A stretch of 64,000 nt of DNA from positions 17,531,346-17,595,345 of the forward strand of contig CM020618.1 in NCBI GenBank assembly GCA_009829735.1, read 5' to 3'. The translations under genes were made by a program, and so were the position numbers. The notes below the pieces were generated by a model that was given only the letters and a program-made list of their open reading frames with translations, was not told where the DNA came from and made no database searches. Shown in pieces: positions 33,201 to 42,790 of the stretch; position 1 is the stretch's first letter; every line of letters starts with the position of its first letter. Origin of the DNA: Pyropia yezoensis (Eukaryota > Rhodophyta > Bangiophyceae > Bangiales > Bangiaceae).

Positions 33201-34138
33201 ACTGGCCAGCAATGGCCGTCGACGTGGTCGACCACGTAAGGGGATGCCACCCCTGTGCACGTAACCGCATGAGTCTACATAGGCAGGCGTCTGCCATGAA
33301 GCTATTCCCACCTGATGGGCCCAACGAACAAGTCGCTATCGACATACTCGGGCCACTTCCGATAACGGAAGAAGGGAACAGGTACATCCTGGTCATGTCT
33401 GACCGATTCACTAAGCTGTCAAGAGCGGCAGCCATCCCGAATGATACGGCATACACGATCATGAACGCAGTGGTTGACCACTGGATCAGTGCATACGGAG
33501 TCATGAAGCAACTCCTCTCCGATAACGGAGCAAACCTTACGTCGGCATTCTGCACAAAGGTCCTGGGCATGTTCGGTATCGAACCACGTCGGGCATCCGA
33601 CTACCACCCGCAGTCCAACGGGCAGGTGGAGCGGTTCAACCGCACCATCTTAAAGATGCTACAGTGCTACGTGGCCGAGCACACGAACACTTGGGACAGG
33701 CTTCTGTCCGTACTCACCCTGGCATACAATGCCAGGCCACATCGGAGCACAAACATTGCTCCGCTGGAGTGGGTCATGCCACTAGGCGTCGGTAACCTGA
33801 CGCTGCCACCCGGCAGGTGCACTCGGTATGATACACCGAAGGGCCGACCCGCCGAACGCATCCACCTAGCTTGGTTGGCCAAGCTATCGTGGATGATTCC
33901 TAAGCTCAAGGGTGCCCTTGACAGAACACAACTTCGATATAAGAAGAACTTCGACGCCCGACTACGGGTGCGCAACGCAACCCTGGTAACAGGTGACTGG
34001 GTCTATATCAGACACCAGAAGTTCCGAGGGAACAAGCTTATGCAACCGGTCAAGGGACCGTACCAGATCCTCCACAGAGATGACCACTCTGTTATCTTAC
34101 ACTCCGATACGGGAGATTCAACGCATCAGCATGAATGA
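30245..34138 (+). CDS. Element A pol (protease, RT, RNase H, integrase)
   Basis: 1,297 residues. Aspartic protease DTGAGPNLI near 30580. Reverse transcriptase with FCIDYRRLN, the FGLSNAPATFQR block and the catalytic YLDD (about 31981-31992). RNase H with DVDACDTQVG. Integrase with an HHCC zinc module (HENPTAGHPGG to CHPCARNR, about 33130-33260) and a DDE core (AIDILGPLP, SDNGANLTSAF, then the Glu region). Typical gypsy domain order. Confidence 0.95.
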   Translation: MTGGRWGYPSKPPRSTAGKAPRRARLSRRRINPRVHLPAPTTRRQGIDDQPPRLGGEDGKPRHVEPDKGPVQDARATPDIGLGHVLFTLENFKVSATLGVDPQSTRSYYPVLDTGAGPNLIRKDTLPDKWLPRVRVTRGPTIKDANGRLIRTTAAMSLQVTIGDLTTEVDFLVCETLSVPCILGCTFINVHVDAIRPGRRTVELQEADGTKRGHTAIVRDLTLQGSHVNVAEVYASVEPKTLRLAKRTRFEPLSETVLPVNCDLAGICRVQSNLRTYKRHGLTMANGLIDLPAGGSSLLVMANYRRKAVTLPKGTILGIAELYEGDILTPDKEGQVEPLEVLAVAETTERQQPDDGKPNPSAAPADLPPKDQEALKALAEADLDHLPPSVAEGVRRMLRKHDVMWTGGALGTIGATQHRIDLVPGARPARSQPHRAGPMQREIVDGEVKRMSEAKVIRPSMSEWGAPVVIVPKKDQTPRFCIDYRRLNLVTKKDSYPLPRMDECIDSLGEATVFTTIDCNAGYWQIPVADEDIPKTAFVCHSGVYEFLRMPFGLSNAPATFQRAIDIILSGVKWRNCLVYLDDVIVFSRSMDDHVQHVDEVLTLLRNAGVTLRLKKCAFFQQTVEYLGHQITPGKLGVLEANTRALRDARFPNTQTQLKSFLGMCNVYRRFVKDFARIAKPLTVLTSSTLPKVLQPPSPSEEEAFESLKRALLAPPVLALPHRRGTFVIDVDACDTQVGCTLLQGETLIGTDNVIPDLRPVGYFSRTLNPAERNYSATERECLGVIWAVQLLRPYLEGSRFIVRSDHEPLRWLLNLGDKDSDSHGRLARWRLKMAEHDYRTVYKAGSTHHLGDALSRLDTPSGDTRPVDEDIPVVPVCMVGNATQGMVDHTMAHLACPLTLADFREAQANDDDCRRHRANLLAGTAGIFSENEDGLIYRRAPADGRHQVVVPVSLRQAVMEREHENPTAGHPGGSRMFAAMRRFFYWPAMAVDVVDHVRGCHPCARNRMSLHRQASAMKLFPPDGPNEQVAIDILGPLPITEEGNRYILVMSDRFTKLSRAAAIPNDTAYTIMNAVVDHWISAYGVMKQLLSDNGANLTSAFCTKVLGMFGIEPRRASDYHPQSNGQVERFNRTILKMLQCYVAEHTNTWDRLLSVLTLAYNARPHRSTNIAPLEWVMPLGVGNLTLPPGRCTRYDTPKGRPAERIHLAWLAKLSWMIPKLKGALDRTQLRYKKNFDARLRVRNATLVTGDWVYIRHQKFRGNKLMQPVKGPYQILHRDDHSVILHSDTGDSTHQHE

Positions 34139-34415
34139 TGTCACACCTGCTCCGAAGCCGGAACAGCCTCAGCCGGTACCGGCTGGGTTGCTACATGAAG
34201 CCCTTACAACCCACCGATCAGATGACCCGGTGGGACCGGATGGCATTCCATACCAAGTAGAGAGCGTGGTCGGACACACACCCGACCCGGACCTACCAGG
34301 ACCCTGGTACGTCAAGGTTATGTGGGTCGGATACGACTCACCCACCTGGGAACAGGCGGCAAACATACCCCGCCAACTCCTCATGCCTTACATGAGGCGA
34401 CGACGCCTACTGTAA
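34131..34415 (+). CDS. Element A chromodomain-coding part
   Basis: Encodes a chromodomain (YQVESVVGH, WYVKVMWVGYDSPTWEQ, about 34250-34400) directly after the integrase part, the position expected in chromoviruses. The aromatic and Trp residues of the histone-mark-binding fold are visible. Confidence 0.75.
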   Translation: MNDVTPAPKPEQPQPVPAGLLHEALTTHRSDDPVGPDGIPYQVESVVGHTPDPDLPGPWYVKVMWVGYDSPTWEQAANIPRQLLMPYMRRRRLL

Positions 34416-34493
34416 CAACCCAACCGATACCGACTTCGGCTGTTGGGGGGTGAGGCTTATACCTACTAAGTAGGGTGTGACATGGGTACGGCA

Positions 34494-34589
34494 GACTTAG
34501 GTTTCTAAGTCAAATCAGACTTAGGTTTCTAAGTCGAACCAAGCTTAGGTAACTAAGTAGAGCTAAGCTTAGGTAACTAAGTAAAACCT
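34494..34589 (+). repeat. Four 24-bp tandem repeats, each a hairpin
   Basis: Four copies in two pairs. The first two hold GACTTAG-GTTT-CTAAGTC (34494-34511, 34518-34535). The last two hold CTTAG-GTAA-CTAAG (34544-34557, 34568-34581). Each unit is a perfect stem with a 4-nt loop. Located in the non-coding 3' region of element A. Confidence 0.9.
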
Positions 34590-34658
34590 GAACCTTAATA
34601 AGTTAACTTAAAGGTAAAGGCTAACTCCGATAATATCGAAGTAACTAGGGGCTTACAC

Positions 34659-34714
34659 GGAGGATGACCTCCCCAAGCCAAGACACCAAGTGAGGGAGGA
34701 TGACCTCCCCAAGC
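34659..34714 (+). repeat. 20-bp direct repeat with hairpin
   Basis: GGAGGATGACCTCCCCAAGC at 34659-34678 and again at 34695-34714. Each copy folds as GGAGG-ATGA-CCTCC. Confidence 0.9.
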
Positions 34715-34893
34715 ATGAACCAACCGGAAGAAGTTGGACGGGAGGCAAGGCACCACTGAGCCAGAAGGGGTGCTCCCCAGGGCAGCAAACAGAGGCAAGC
34801 AATGCCCCCAAAGGGGGATGAGTTTATACTCACTACTACCCGGCTACCATAAGGGTTGCCGGGGCCCTCTCCCGCACAAACAATAGCACTCCT

Positions 34894-35201
34894 CAGTGGG
34901 TAGACCCACTGCCCGAGGGAGGCCACTCACGCGTAAGCGCGTATACCTCCGTGCTCCACCGGTCGGCAATGTCACGACGGTCGACCACCGAGTTACCTCG
35001 GTGCATAGCTGGACGAGGGTGCTGCGGCCAGCCTCCACGTCCTCCAGAGCTTTCTGGAGGCGGTCCAGCACGCCACCGAAGCAACGCGCTGACCCAACCA
35101 GCGCAGCACCTGGGGGGTATCCCCCAGCTAACAGAGAGACCCCCACGCATGCGCGGGTACAAGGGCGTCAACGCCCTCATACCAGAGACGGGACCCCCGT
35201 C
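34894..35201 (+). repeat. Array of short tetraloop hairpins in element A 3' region
   Basis: Perfect stems: 34894-34911 (7 bp, loop TAGA), 34929-34942 (5 bp, TAAG), 34986-35003 (7 bp, TTAC), 35041-35060 (8 bp, GCTT), 35110-35127 (7 bp, GTAT), 35163-35176 (6 bp, loop CA) and 35187-35201 (6 bp, loop ACC). Stem sequences differ from one another, so this is not one repeat copied. Confidence 0.85.
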
Positions 35202-35230
35202 ATGTAGGACAGGGGCGGGAGGTGACACTG

Positions 35231-35730
35231 NNNNNNNNNNNNNNNNNNNNNNNNNNNNNNNNNNNNNNNNNNNNNNNNNNNNNNNNNNNNNNNNNNNNNN
35301 NNNNNNNNNNNNNNNNNNNNNNNNNNNNNNNNNNNNNNNNNNNNNNNNNNNNNNNNNNNNNNNNNNNNNNNNNNNNNNNNNNNNNNNNNNNNNNNNNNNN
35401 NNNNNNNNNNNNNNNNNNNNNNNNNNNNNNNNNNNNNNNNNNNNNNNNNNNNNNNNNNNNNNNNNNNNNNNNNNNNNNNNNNNNNNNNNNNNNNNNNNNN
35501 NNNNNNNNNNNNNNNNNNNNNNNNNNNNNNNNNNNNNNNNNNNNNNNNNNNNNNNNNNNNNNNNNNNNNNNNNNNNNNNNNNNNNNNNNNNNNNNNNNNN
35601 NNNNNNNNNNNNNNNNNNNNNNNNNNNNNNNNNNNNNNNNNNNNNNNNNNNNNNNNNNNNNNNNNNNNNNNNNNNNNNNNNNNNNNNNNNNNNNNNNNNN
35701 NNNNNNNNNNNNNNNNNNNNNNNNNNNNNN
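35231..35730. other. Assembly gap of 500 N
   Basis: Exactly 500 N, which suggests a placeholder or scaffolding estimate. It falls just inside the 3' LTR of element A. Confidence 0.99.
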
Positions 35731-35905
35731 AGTACCTCCAGCTTCTCACGTTCTTTTCGTGTACTGTTGCCCGTGGTTGGCCTTTTTTTCTTCTTTGGTT
35801 CAATCGCGTGGCTCTCTTACTGACCTGCAATGCACCTCACGACTGAGCTTACCGTGTGTCATTGTTTGAATGTGGACGTAGCTGCCGATCACTGGTCCCT
35901 CGCCC

Positions 35906-38540
35906 TTGCATGCGGAGCCCGTCACGGAGGTGGCCAGACGATTGCGGCATTTTATTGCACCCAACCCGCAGTTTGGCACCGGGCTGTTCGAGAGGCGCTT
36001 TGGCGTCAACCCGGTACCTGCTGCTGTACGTGAACTGCACGCGTTTCGGATGGACGCCCGCGGCACTGGGTACGTGATGGGCTCTCCTGGTCGTGGCAAG
36101 ACGCTGCTCCTGCTCCTGCTGCTCCTGTCTATTGTGAAGGAGCCGGACCTGGTTATGTCGCTGACCCGGGCGATGCGGGACTGGTGCAAAGTCTACCCGT
36201 CTATGTGCTGTCGTTCACGGGATTACCAAGGTCACTGCTGATGACCACGTGCTTGCCTGGATTGACAAACGCTTACCGCTTCTCGTGCGCATCATCTTCG
36301 TGGAGTCCTGGGATCCGACTTCCACGAGCAACACCTTTGGCATGTATCGGGACCATGTGCTCAAGCTGCTGACCGAGGGACGTGTCAGCGTCGCCGAAGT
36401 CGAGGTGGTTGCCACCAACCTCGTGCAGGCTCGGCTGCTGCCGTCGTCGACGAATGGGATGCGTGGGCTCTTGCTCATTGATGAGCTGCCCCGTCTTTCT
36501 TTTGCTACCCTGTCCAATGATGAGTGCGAGAATTTGCTGGAGCGGCTGCAGAATCTTAGCAGGGACAAGGGCGTGCTGCAGCGCATGTTTGTTGGAGGCG
36601 AAGGGGCGGCTGGACTGGCATCTTCAGCGACGGACACGGCAACGACAAGGCCGTCAGCCGCTCTCGAGCAGTTGCTACCAGCGTCGCAGGCGGCGGCGAC
36701 AGCTACCACGGCAGAAGCGGTGGCTACGACGACGGCCGCGGCAATATCCGCAGCGAAGACGGCCACTAGAACCGACGCGGAGTCGACTTCCTTGACGGGC
36801 GAGAAGAACGCGGCGGGCGCATCTGCTGCAGCAGTCGCAGACGCCCTCAGGCGGGACCGGGCAAAGCCGATCACGAGCGTTGAAGAGAACCACACCTCGC
36901 TACCTGAAGACCCAGTCATGGTGACAGCTGAGGCAGTGCGGAAAGCGGTCTGTGATTGGTGTGAAGCGCTGCGCATTCGCCCGGTGATGACTGCGTTCAA
37001 TGAGCGCTTTGCTGAGCGGCAAGCTGGCGCGCGGACGGGGTCTCTGTCAACAGTCAGGGAAGTCGTCCGGATTCCCCTTCTACCTCTGGAGGAGGTACAA
37101 GATCAACAACGTCGCCGCCTTCTGGACCTGAGGGTTGCCCTACGCCGGTCTACTGCTGTGGGACAGCGGCGGCTGCTGCCTGTTGGAACTGTAGCAAGGC
37201 ATCTTGCGTTGCTCACGCTGGGTCATCCTCGGGCGGCCATCGTGCTTGATGGTGCTGTCGAGGCGTCGAGCGACGGCGACCACTTCTTCTCCATCCTCGT
37301 TGATGCCCTCGCACCATCGGGCCTATCCGTGGCCCAAAAGAGCGTCAACATCTTGGCCCAGCACCCGCTGGTGATGGCTGTCGGCCTGCTCAATTACGAC
37401 GCGCCCTCGTCTGGCACGTTGACGGAGGAGCTGTCTTGGAACACGGTCTTTGGGGAGGGCGCTCTCATGCAGCGGCCAAGCAGGCGATCCAAGACCCGGA
37501 ACCCCACCATCATCGTGACATTCTTCTTGGCGGCACTGGAGGCCAGGCTGCAGATGGACCTGGCGTCGGCCATCGCGGGCTCTGGCACAGCTGCCAATTA
37601 CGTTCTTCCTGCCTCTGACAAGTTCGGCGCAAGTAGTCAGCCAGAGCACTTTGTGGTGGCGGCGGACCTCGACGGCGGAGAGGAGGATTTTCACGAGGAC
37701 TCGGTGGAGGCAACTGTCTACGACATATCCGGGGACGACGGCGGGTTGTACGCTGCGTGCAACGAGGTGCGACGCGCTCTGCTCGTCGGTGATGTTCCTG
37801 TGGCGTGGGAGAACCTCTTCCTGTGGACCGAGGTGCTGCTGAGCTGCTGCCGGGCACTCCTGTGTCGAAACCAGGCTGCTCTGCACGCGTCGGGGCCTCT
37901 TCCGTACTGCAAGTACTCGTTGCGAAAGCTGTATCCCGCACCTGACCGCCTCACGGGCCAGGCGCGGTGGCTGTCACAAGCTGCTGTGGACGCGTCGATC
38001 GCTTGCCGTGGCGTCGTCTACTTCTCATCCATCCCGCAGCTTCTTCAAGACTACTCCGAAGAGGACCTGCTTCGGCATGTGTGGAGGCCGTGGAGCTCCA
38101 CCTTCCCAGGCATCGACGGTATCACGTTCTTACGCTGCGTGCGTGGTGCCAAAGGAGGGCCTCGGACAGGTGAACTCGTGGCGAGAGCGGAGCAGTACAA
38201 GAGCGGTGAGCGGCTGGTGCCTAACGAGGACATTTCCAATTCCTGCTCCTCTCTGCGTGGTCTGTTCGGACCTGAGTTGTGGAAGCAGTGGGAGCGGCGC
38301 ACTGCCCTTATCATCACAACGCGTTCTCAAGCGCCTACAAGGCTGGACTTGCGCACCCACAAGCCTACGTTTGCGATTGAGAGCGTGATTGTGGTGGACG
38401 TCGACTCTATGGATAAGGCGTACGGTAATACTATCGCTACATTCGCGGTGTGTGCCGACTCGCTGTTTGGCACGCACGTCGTGTCGCGGCCAAGCCTGGG
38501 CCAGCCACCGAACAAGCGTCATCGGCGCGCCTCTTCGTGA
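35906..38540 (+). CDS. P-loop NTPase-like protein, possibly Crinkler/RHS type
   Basis: Two segments seem to belong together. The first (35906-36241) holds a Walker A motif (GSPGRGKT, 36080-36103) with a following poly-Leu helix. The second (about 36165-38540, over 760 residues) holds a Walker B-like GLLLIDELP and a long C-terminal part with no known fold (for example TFPGIDGITFLRCV). They lie in different reading frames; a short intron could link them, but I did not resolve the junction. The layout recalls the P-loop NTPases of the Crinkler-RHS class described in oomycetes, trypanosomes and other eukaryotes. That assignment is tentative. An Ala/Thr-rich linker follows Walker B. The gene starts 175 bp after the gap and next to element A, so it could belong to a mobile unit. 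Confidence 0.55.
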
Positions 38541-39492
38541 CACCTTTGCGCACTGCCGGCAGCAGCGTCCAATGTCGCGCCGCACGCGCCACCGCCGCCC
38601 CTCTGGCGGGTGTCGCCGCCATTGACCGCGCCGTCCTTCCCCTGTACGTTCTGTTTGGGGCGCGCCTCGGCCCCGCTTTGGCCGCGGCCGTCCACTTTGG
38701 CGTTGTTTCGGGGCAGATTGTGGTGGGCTCTACATGGCGCGCGGAGCACAGGCGTAGACGGCCCGCACAGAGGCGGGAGAGGCGTAAGCGCCCAGCATGC
38801 GGGTGATGGTGATGACACAATGATGGCGGCGGCGTCGCCGGTGGCGGGCACCCCGTCGTCGCCGCCGCCCTCTTCCGCCGCACGAAGGACGCGATGGCGG
38901 TAGTGGCCGCGGCGGTGGCCGCCCGACCCGTCGACGGTGCCTTCCCTCCGGCGTCGTGAGACACTGCGGAAGCGACATTGCGCACGTGGCGTCGCCGATC
39001 ACCAAGACTGTGTGCGTCCCACCGCCGTCACGGCAGCGGCGGCGTCGCCGACGGACGGCGTCCCGTCGTCGCCACCACCCTCCCCATGGCTGTGGGCGGC
39101 ACGGCCGCGATGATGGCGATGGCATCACCGACGGACGGCGTCCTGTCGTCGCCACCACCCTCCCCGCCGGGGCTTGACCGCGATGGCGGTGGCGGCCGCT
39201 GCAGACGGGTTGTCTGGCTAGTACGCAGGCGGCCTTGTTTTGGCTGGAGCACACGGCCGCCGGGCGAAGGGGGACCCTGGTAGGCGCATGTCCCCACAGA
39301 CCCTGCACTATCGATATTTCCACGTGTCCGTCTTGGTTGACCCCCGTTCGGTGACGAGTGTTCGCGCGAGGCGCGTAGCTCCACAGCCGCTTTATCGATC
39401 CCTTTCCCGCCTCCCCCCGCTGCATACGTCAAGCAGTCATCTCACCCCCACTCGCTTTCCCCCCCCCGCCCCCCCCTGCACCTGGCGAACGG
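38541..39492. other. Intergenic region with an 80-bp-period repeat
   Basis: Between two convergent genes. Rich in GTCGTCGCC and GGCGG motifs, with a 37-bp near-perfect repeat at 39048 and 39128. No gene is seen. Confidence 0.5.
39048..39164 (+). repeat. 37-bp repeat, 80-bp period
   Basis: Copies at 39048-39084 and 39128-39164 differ at one base. Related, more degenerate sequence lies around 38840-38880. Confidence 0.85.
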
Positions 39493-42400
39493 TCACTCCC
39501 GCACCTCTGCGTACTCCCCGCCACCCCCTCCCACCCCCCCCACGTGCTCCTCGTCGCCCTCCACGGCGGCCAGCCCGCCCGCCAGCAGTGCCTCCAGCTG
39601 CGCCTTCCCCACGACGCGCACGCCCGCCGAGGCGGCGCGGCGGAGCTTGGCCGCCGCCGACCGCGACGCGCCCGCCACCAGCACGCCCGTGCGGGGGGTG
39701 AGTGTGGTGCGGACGGTGCCGCCGCCGGCGGCGACCGCTGCCGCCGCGTTGGCGCGCGTACGGCCGGTGAGGCCGCCGGTGAAGGCAACGGTGACGCCGT
39801 CCAGCGGGGCTGCTGGTGGCGGGGGGCAGGCGTCCGAAGCGACCGCGGCCGTGGCTGCGCCTGCGCCTGCGGCAACGGCCGGCGACAGCGGCGGTGGCGG
39901 TGGCGGCGACGGCGGGGACGGCGGCTCCCCCTCTCCCGCCCCCGCCGCCGCTGTAACCTCGGCCGCCGCCGCCGCGACCAGCGCCGCCTCGTCGGCGCCC
40001 GCAACGCCCGCGGCGACCAGCCGGGCCATCTCCGTAGCCACCGTCGGGTGGCGAAAGAGCGCGCCAATCGCCGCCGCCGACGGGGCGCCAATGCCCGGTA
40101 GTGCCAGCAGCGCCGCCGCCCCGTCGGGCGCGCCTGACACGGCGTTCACAGCCGCCAGGCGCGCCGCCTGACGCGCCAGCACCTGCGCCGTCACGACGCC
40201 GACGCCAGGGGGACCCAGCGCGTGGACAATGGCGGCCAGGGGGCGGGCGGTGCGGCCGGTCGCGAGCGCGGCGGTGAGGGCAACGGCGGTCCTGGCGCCG
40301 GAGGGGGGGTGTGGTGCCGGCGCCAGCCAATGACGGGGCTGCTGAGAGGGGAGGGAGGGAGGGAGGGAGGGAGGGAGGGGGGGGGTGCCGGCGCCAGCCA
40401 ATGGCGGGGCTGCTGAGAGGGGAGGAAGAAGGGGGGGGGGGGGCTCATCTGGAGGTGTCCGCCGGAGTGGTCGAGTGGATCGCCTCCCACGAAGGTCCCT
40501 CCCCGCCCACTCGTGCGACGCCGAGCACTCGGCCCGGCGTCTCGCCCAGCAGCAATCTGTGGACGAGGGGCATGGGAGGCGGCCAAAGGAGGGGCGGAAC
40601 AGGGTGGGGGGCATGTGTGCGGTGGGGGGGGGGTTGGGGGGGGGGGGGGCACTTGCGGGTGCCCCGGCGACAAGGGATAAACCGACAGCACTCAGAGCCA
40701 CAAGGACTGCAGCAACCTGCGCTGCCGCCATCAAGCCAGCGTCGACGCCGCCCGGCCCGCCGAGCACACCCGCAGCACCACCACAGTCGGCCGCACCACC
40801 ACTGTTGGCACGGCCAGCCCCGGGATGGCCGCGGCGGTGACGGCGTCGGCGGTGAGGGCGTAGAGGTCGGCGGGGGAGGCGACGAGGCCCGCGTCGACCA
40901 GCCGCCGCGCGGTAGCGGCGCCGAGGCCGCAGATGTCCACGCAGGCGGGGCGGCCAAAGTGGGCCACCCGCCCGACCACCTGCGCGGCACAGCCGCCGGC
41001 GTTCGTGCACCGCGCCACCGCCACCGCGCCGCCGCGGCGGGGGGGGCGGCCGCGTGGGCCGCGTCCCGGGCGGCCGCCGCGCCGTCGGCGACCTCTTCCG
41101 CCGTCCCGTCGGCGCCATCGCCACCGCCGCCGCCGTCCCTGTCAGTGACATGCACCGGGGATCTACACGCAGGGCACGTGGCGAGGGGGGCGACGGGCAC
41201 CCCCCCCGGCGGCGGCGCGTGGACGGCGACAATCTTCGTGATGACGTGCCCCCCGCGGGCAACGGTGACGAGTGCGCCCACCGCCACGCCCAGCCGGCCC
41301 GCGCCGGCGCGGCCATAGTTGTGCAGCGTCGCTCGGGCCACCGACACCCCCCCCAGGGGGAGCGGCGGCGCCAGTACCGCCACCGGCATCAGCACCCCCG
41401 CCCGGGACACCTGGTGGTCCACCCCGACGAGGCGGGTGACGCCCGCGGCGGCGGCAAACTTGAGCGCCACCGGCGCCCGCGGGGAGCGGGCGGTGGCGCC
41501 CGCCGCGGCGGCCGCCGCCGCGTCGTCGAGGCGCACCACCACGCCGTCCACGTCCAGGGGGAGGCCCCCGCGCACCGCCGCCACGTCGGCGGCAAACGCC
41601 ACCGCCGCCGCCGCGTCAGCGCAGGGACGCCAAAGGGGCATGGGCGTAAAGCCGGCGGCAGCCAGCCACCGCAGCAGGTCCGTGTGGGTGTCGGTGACGG
41701 CGGCCGTCACTGGGCGGCCGTCGGTATCACGGCTGTCATTCGCATCGCCGCCGCCGCGGCTGCCCCCGCCACCGCCGCCACCGCCGTCGCTGCCGCCGCC
41801 GCCGCCGCCGTCGCCGCCGGCGTTGACACCCCCCGCGGAGGCCCCCGCCAGCGCCGCCGCCGAATAGGCCACCGCCGCATAGGGCGCAAACGACAGCCGC
41901 CGACTGGCGGCAGCAGCCGGGTTATGCAGCTGGAGCGCCCCCGCCGCCGCGTTGCGCGCATTCGCAAGCCGCGGCCCCGGGCGGGCGTTGAACGCCGCCA
42001 GCGCCGCCCGCTCCATCTACACCTCCCCGCGAATGTCCACGACCACAGGGCCATCCACGGCGCCGCCGCCGCCGCGGCCACTGCCGCCGCCGCTGCCGCT
42101 GGCCTCCATGACGGCCGCCGCCACGCGGGTCGCCGCCGCCGCCGCTGCGGCGGGCGGCAGTGCCGCCGGCACGGAGCCCGCGTCGACCAGCGCCGCCCGC
42201 ACATTGGCCGCCACGTCGTCGCCGGTGGTCCCCTCGCCGCTGGTGGCGGCGGACGCCAGGACGCCGTCGACGTAGCGGAGGGAGAGGGTGACGCCGTCGA
42301 CTTGGAGGTCCGCCACCAGCGCCGGCGGCGGACCGCCGTCGACGCCGGGGGGGGCCCCGCGGGCGGCCCAGGCAACGACCTCGTCGGCCGCGTAGGTGTT

Positions 42401-42790
42401 TGTGAGGGAGAGCATGGGCACCACGTGCGCCGCGGCGGAAGAAGGGGGCGCCCGACGCGCGGGAGGGGGAGGCCGGGGCTGCCGCCGGTTTGGCAGCCGG
42501 GGATGGGGGTGGGGGGGGGGGGGCGAATGGGGGAACAGGGAGCGCCCCCGAAGTCGGTGCCGCTGCGCCAGAGGCCGCGTCGATGGCCGATGACGCGGCG
42601 ACCGCTGATGGAGTCCCCGCCGCCGCGGCGGCGTCCAAGGCGACGGAGGCGGCCGCCGCCGCCGCGGCCGCCGCGTGGCTGACCCGCCCCGCCGGGGAGC
42701 GCACGTCCACCCACCCCGGCTCCGCCACGTCAACGCCCGCAACGTGCGCCAGCAGCGCAGCGCAGCTCTGGCCGACAGTATCTGGGGTAG
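39493..42790 (-). pseudogene. ligA: Bacterial-type NAD-dependent DNA ligase relic (LigA)
   Basis: Full LigA domain order is visible on the - strand. Adenylation domain: PMLSLTNTY about 42405, DLQVDGVTLSLRY, EGTTGDDV, IRGEV, then ARNAAAGALQL and DVDGVVVRLDD. OB fold: QVSRAGVLMPVAVL, SVARATLHN. Zinc finger: CPAC and CTNAGGC. HhH: LLALPGIGAPSA. BRCT: GVTVAFTGGLTGRTR, 39510-39820. LigA seals nicks using NAD. Key residues are changed. The adenylated Lys of KxDG is Gln (codon 42302-42304). Lys of DGVVxK is Arg. Arg of TRGDG is Ser. The second Arg after NAAAG is lost. A TAG (42017-42019) replaces the Tyr of GEVYM, with homology resuming in frame. The frame changes near an 8-G run at 41039-41046. An intron is likely at about 40295-40810. 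The N-terminal exon(s), up to about 42790, are uncertain. Either a pseudogene or a dead enzyme. Confidence 0.8.
40313..40426 (+). repeat. 42-bp direct repeat within the likely LigA intron
   Basis: GGTGCCGGCGCCAGCCAATG followed by CGGGGCTGCTGAGAGGGGAGG-type sequence at 40313-40354 and 40385-40426, separated by a (GGGA)n run. One mismatch seen. Confidence 0.8.

Larger units (their letters stand above)
27491..35230 (+). mobile_element. Ty3/gypsy chromodomain LTR element A, 3' LTR in assembly gap
   Basis: Order of parts: 5' LTR (27491-27827), primer-binding site, gag, pol (protease, reverse transcriptase, RNase H, integrase), chromodomain part, a non-coding 3' region of about 0.8 kb full of hairpins, polypurine tract (35206-35222), and the first 8 bases of the 3' LTR before the N gap. 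The last bases before the gap (TGACACTG) resemble the start of the 5' LTR (TGACCCTA). It looks whole on the sequenced side. Age cannot be estimated because the second LTR is missing. Chromodomain-bearing gypsy elements often insert into marked chromatin. Short perfect inverted repeats occur throughout the element. Confidence 0.92.

Noticed and set aside
34494-34589. CRISPR-like regular repeats
   Set aside because: Only four 24-bp units in direct tandem without spacers, inside a eukaryotic LTR element.
41054-42682. 542-codon + strand frame over the ligase relic
   Set aside because: Arg/Gly/His-rich shadow; the LigA motifs lie on the other strand.
39493-42790. Bacterial contamination as the source of the LigA sequence
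   Set aside because: It lies in a contig with eukaryotic genes and elements, matches their composition, and shows decay and a likely intron; contamination would normally give an intact gene.
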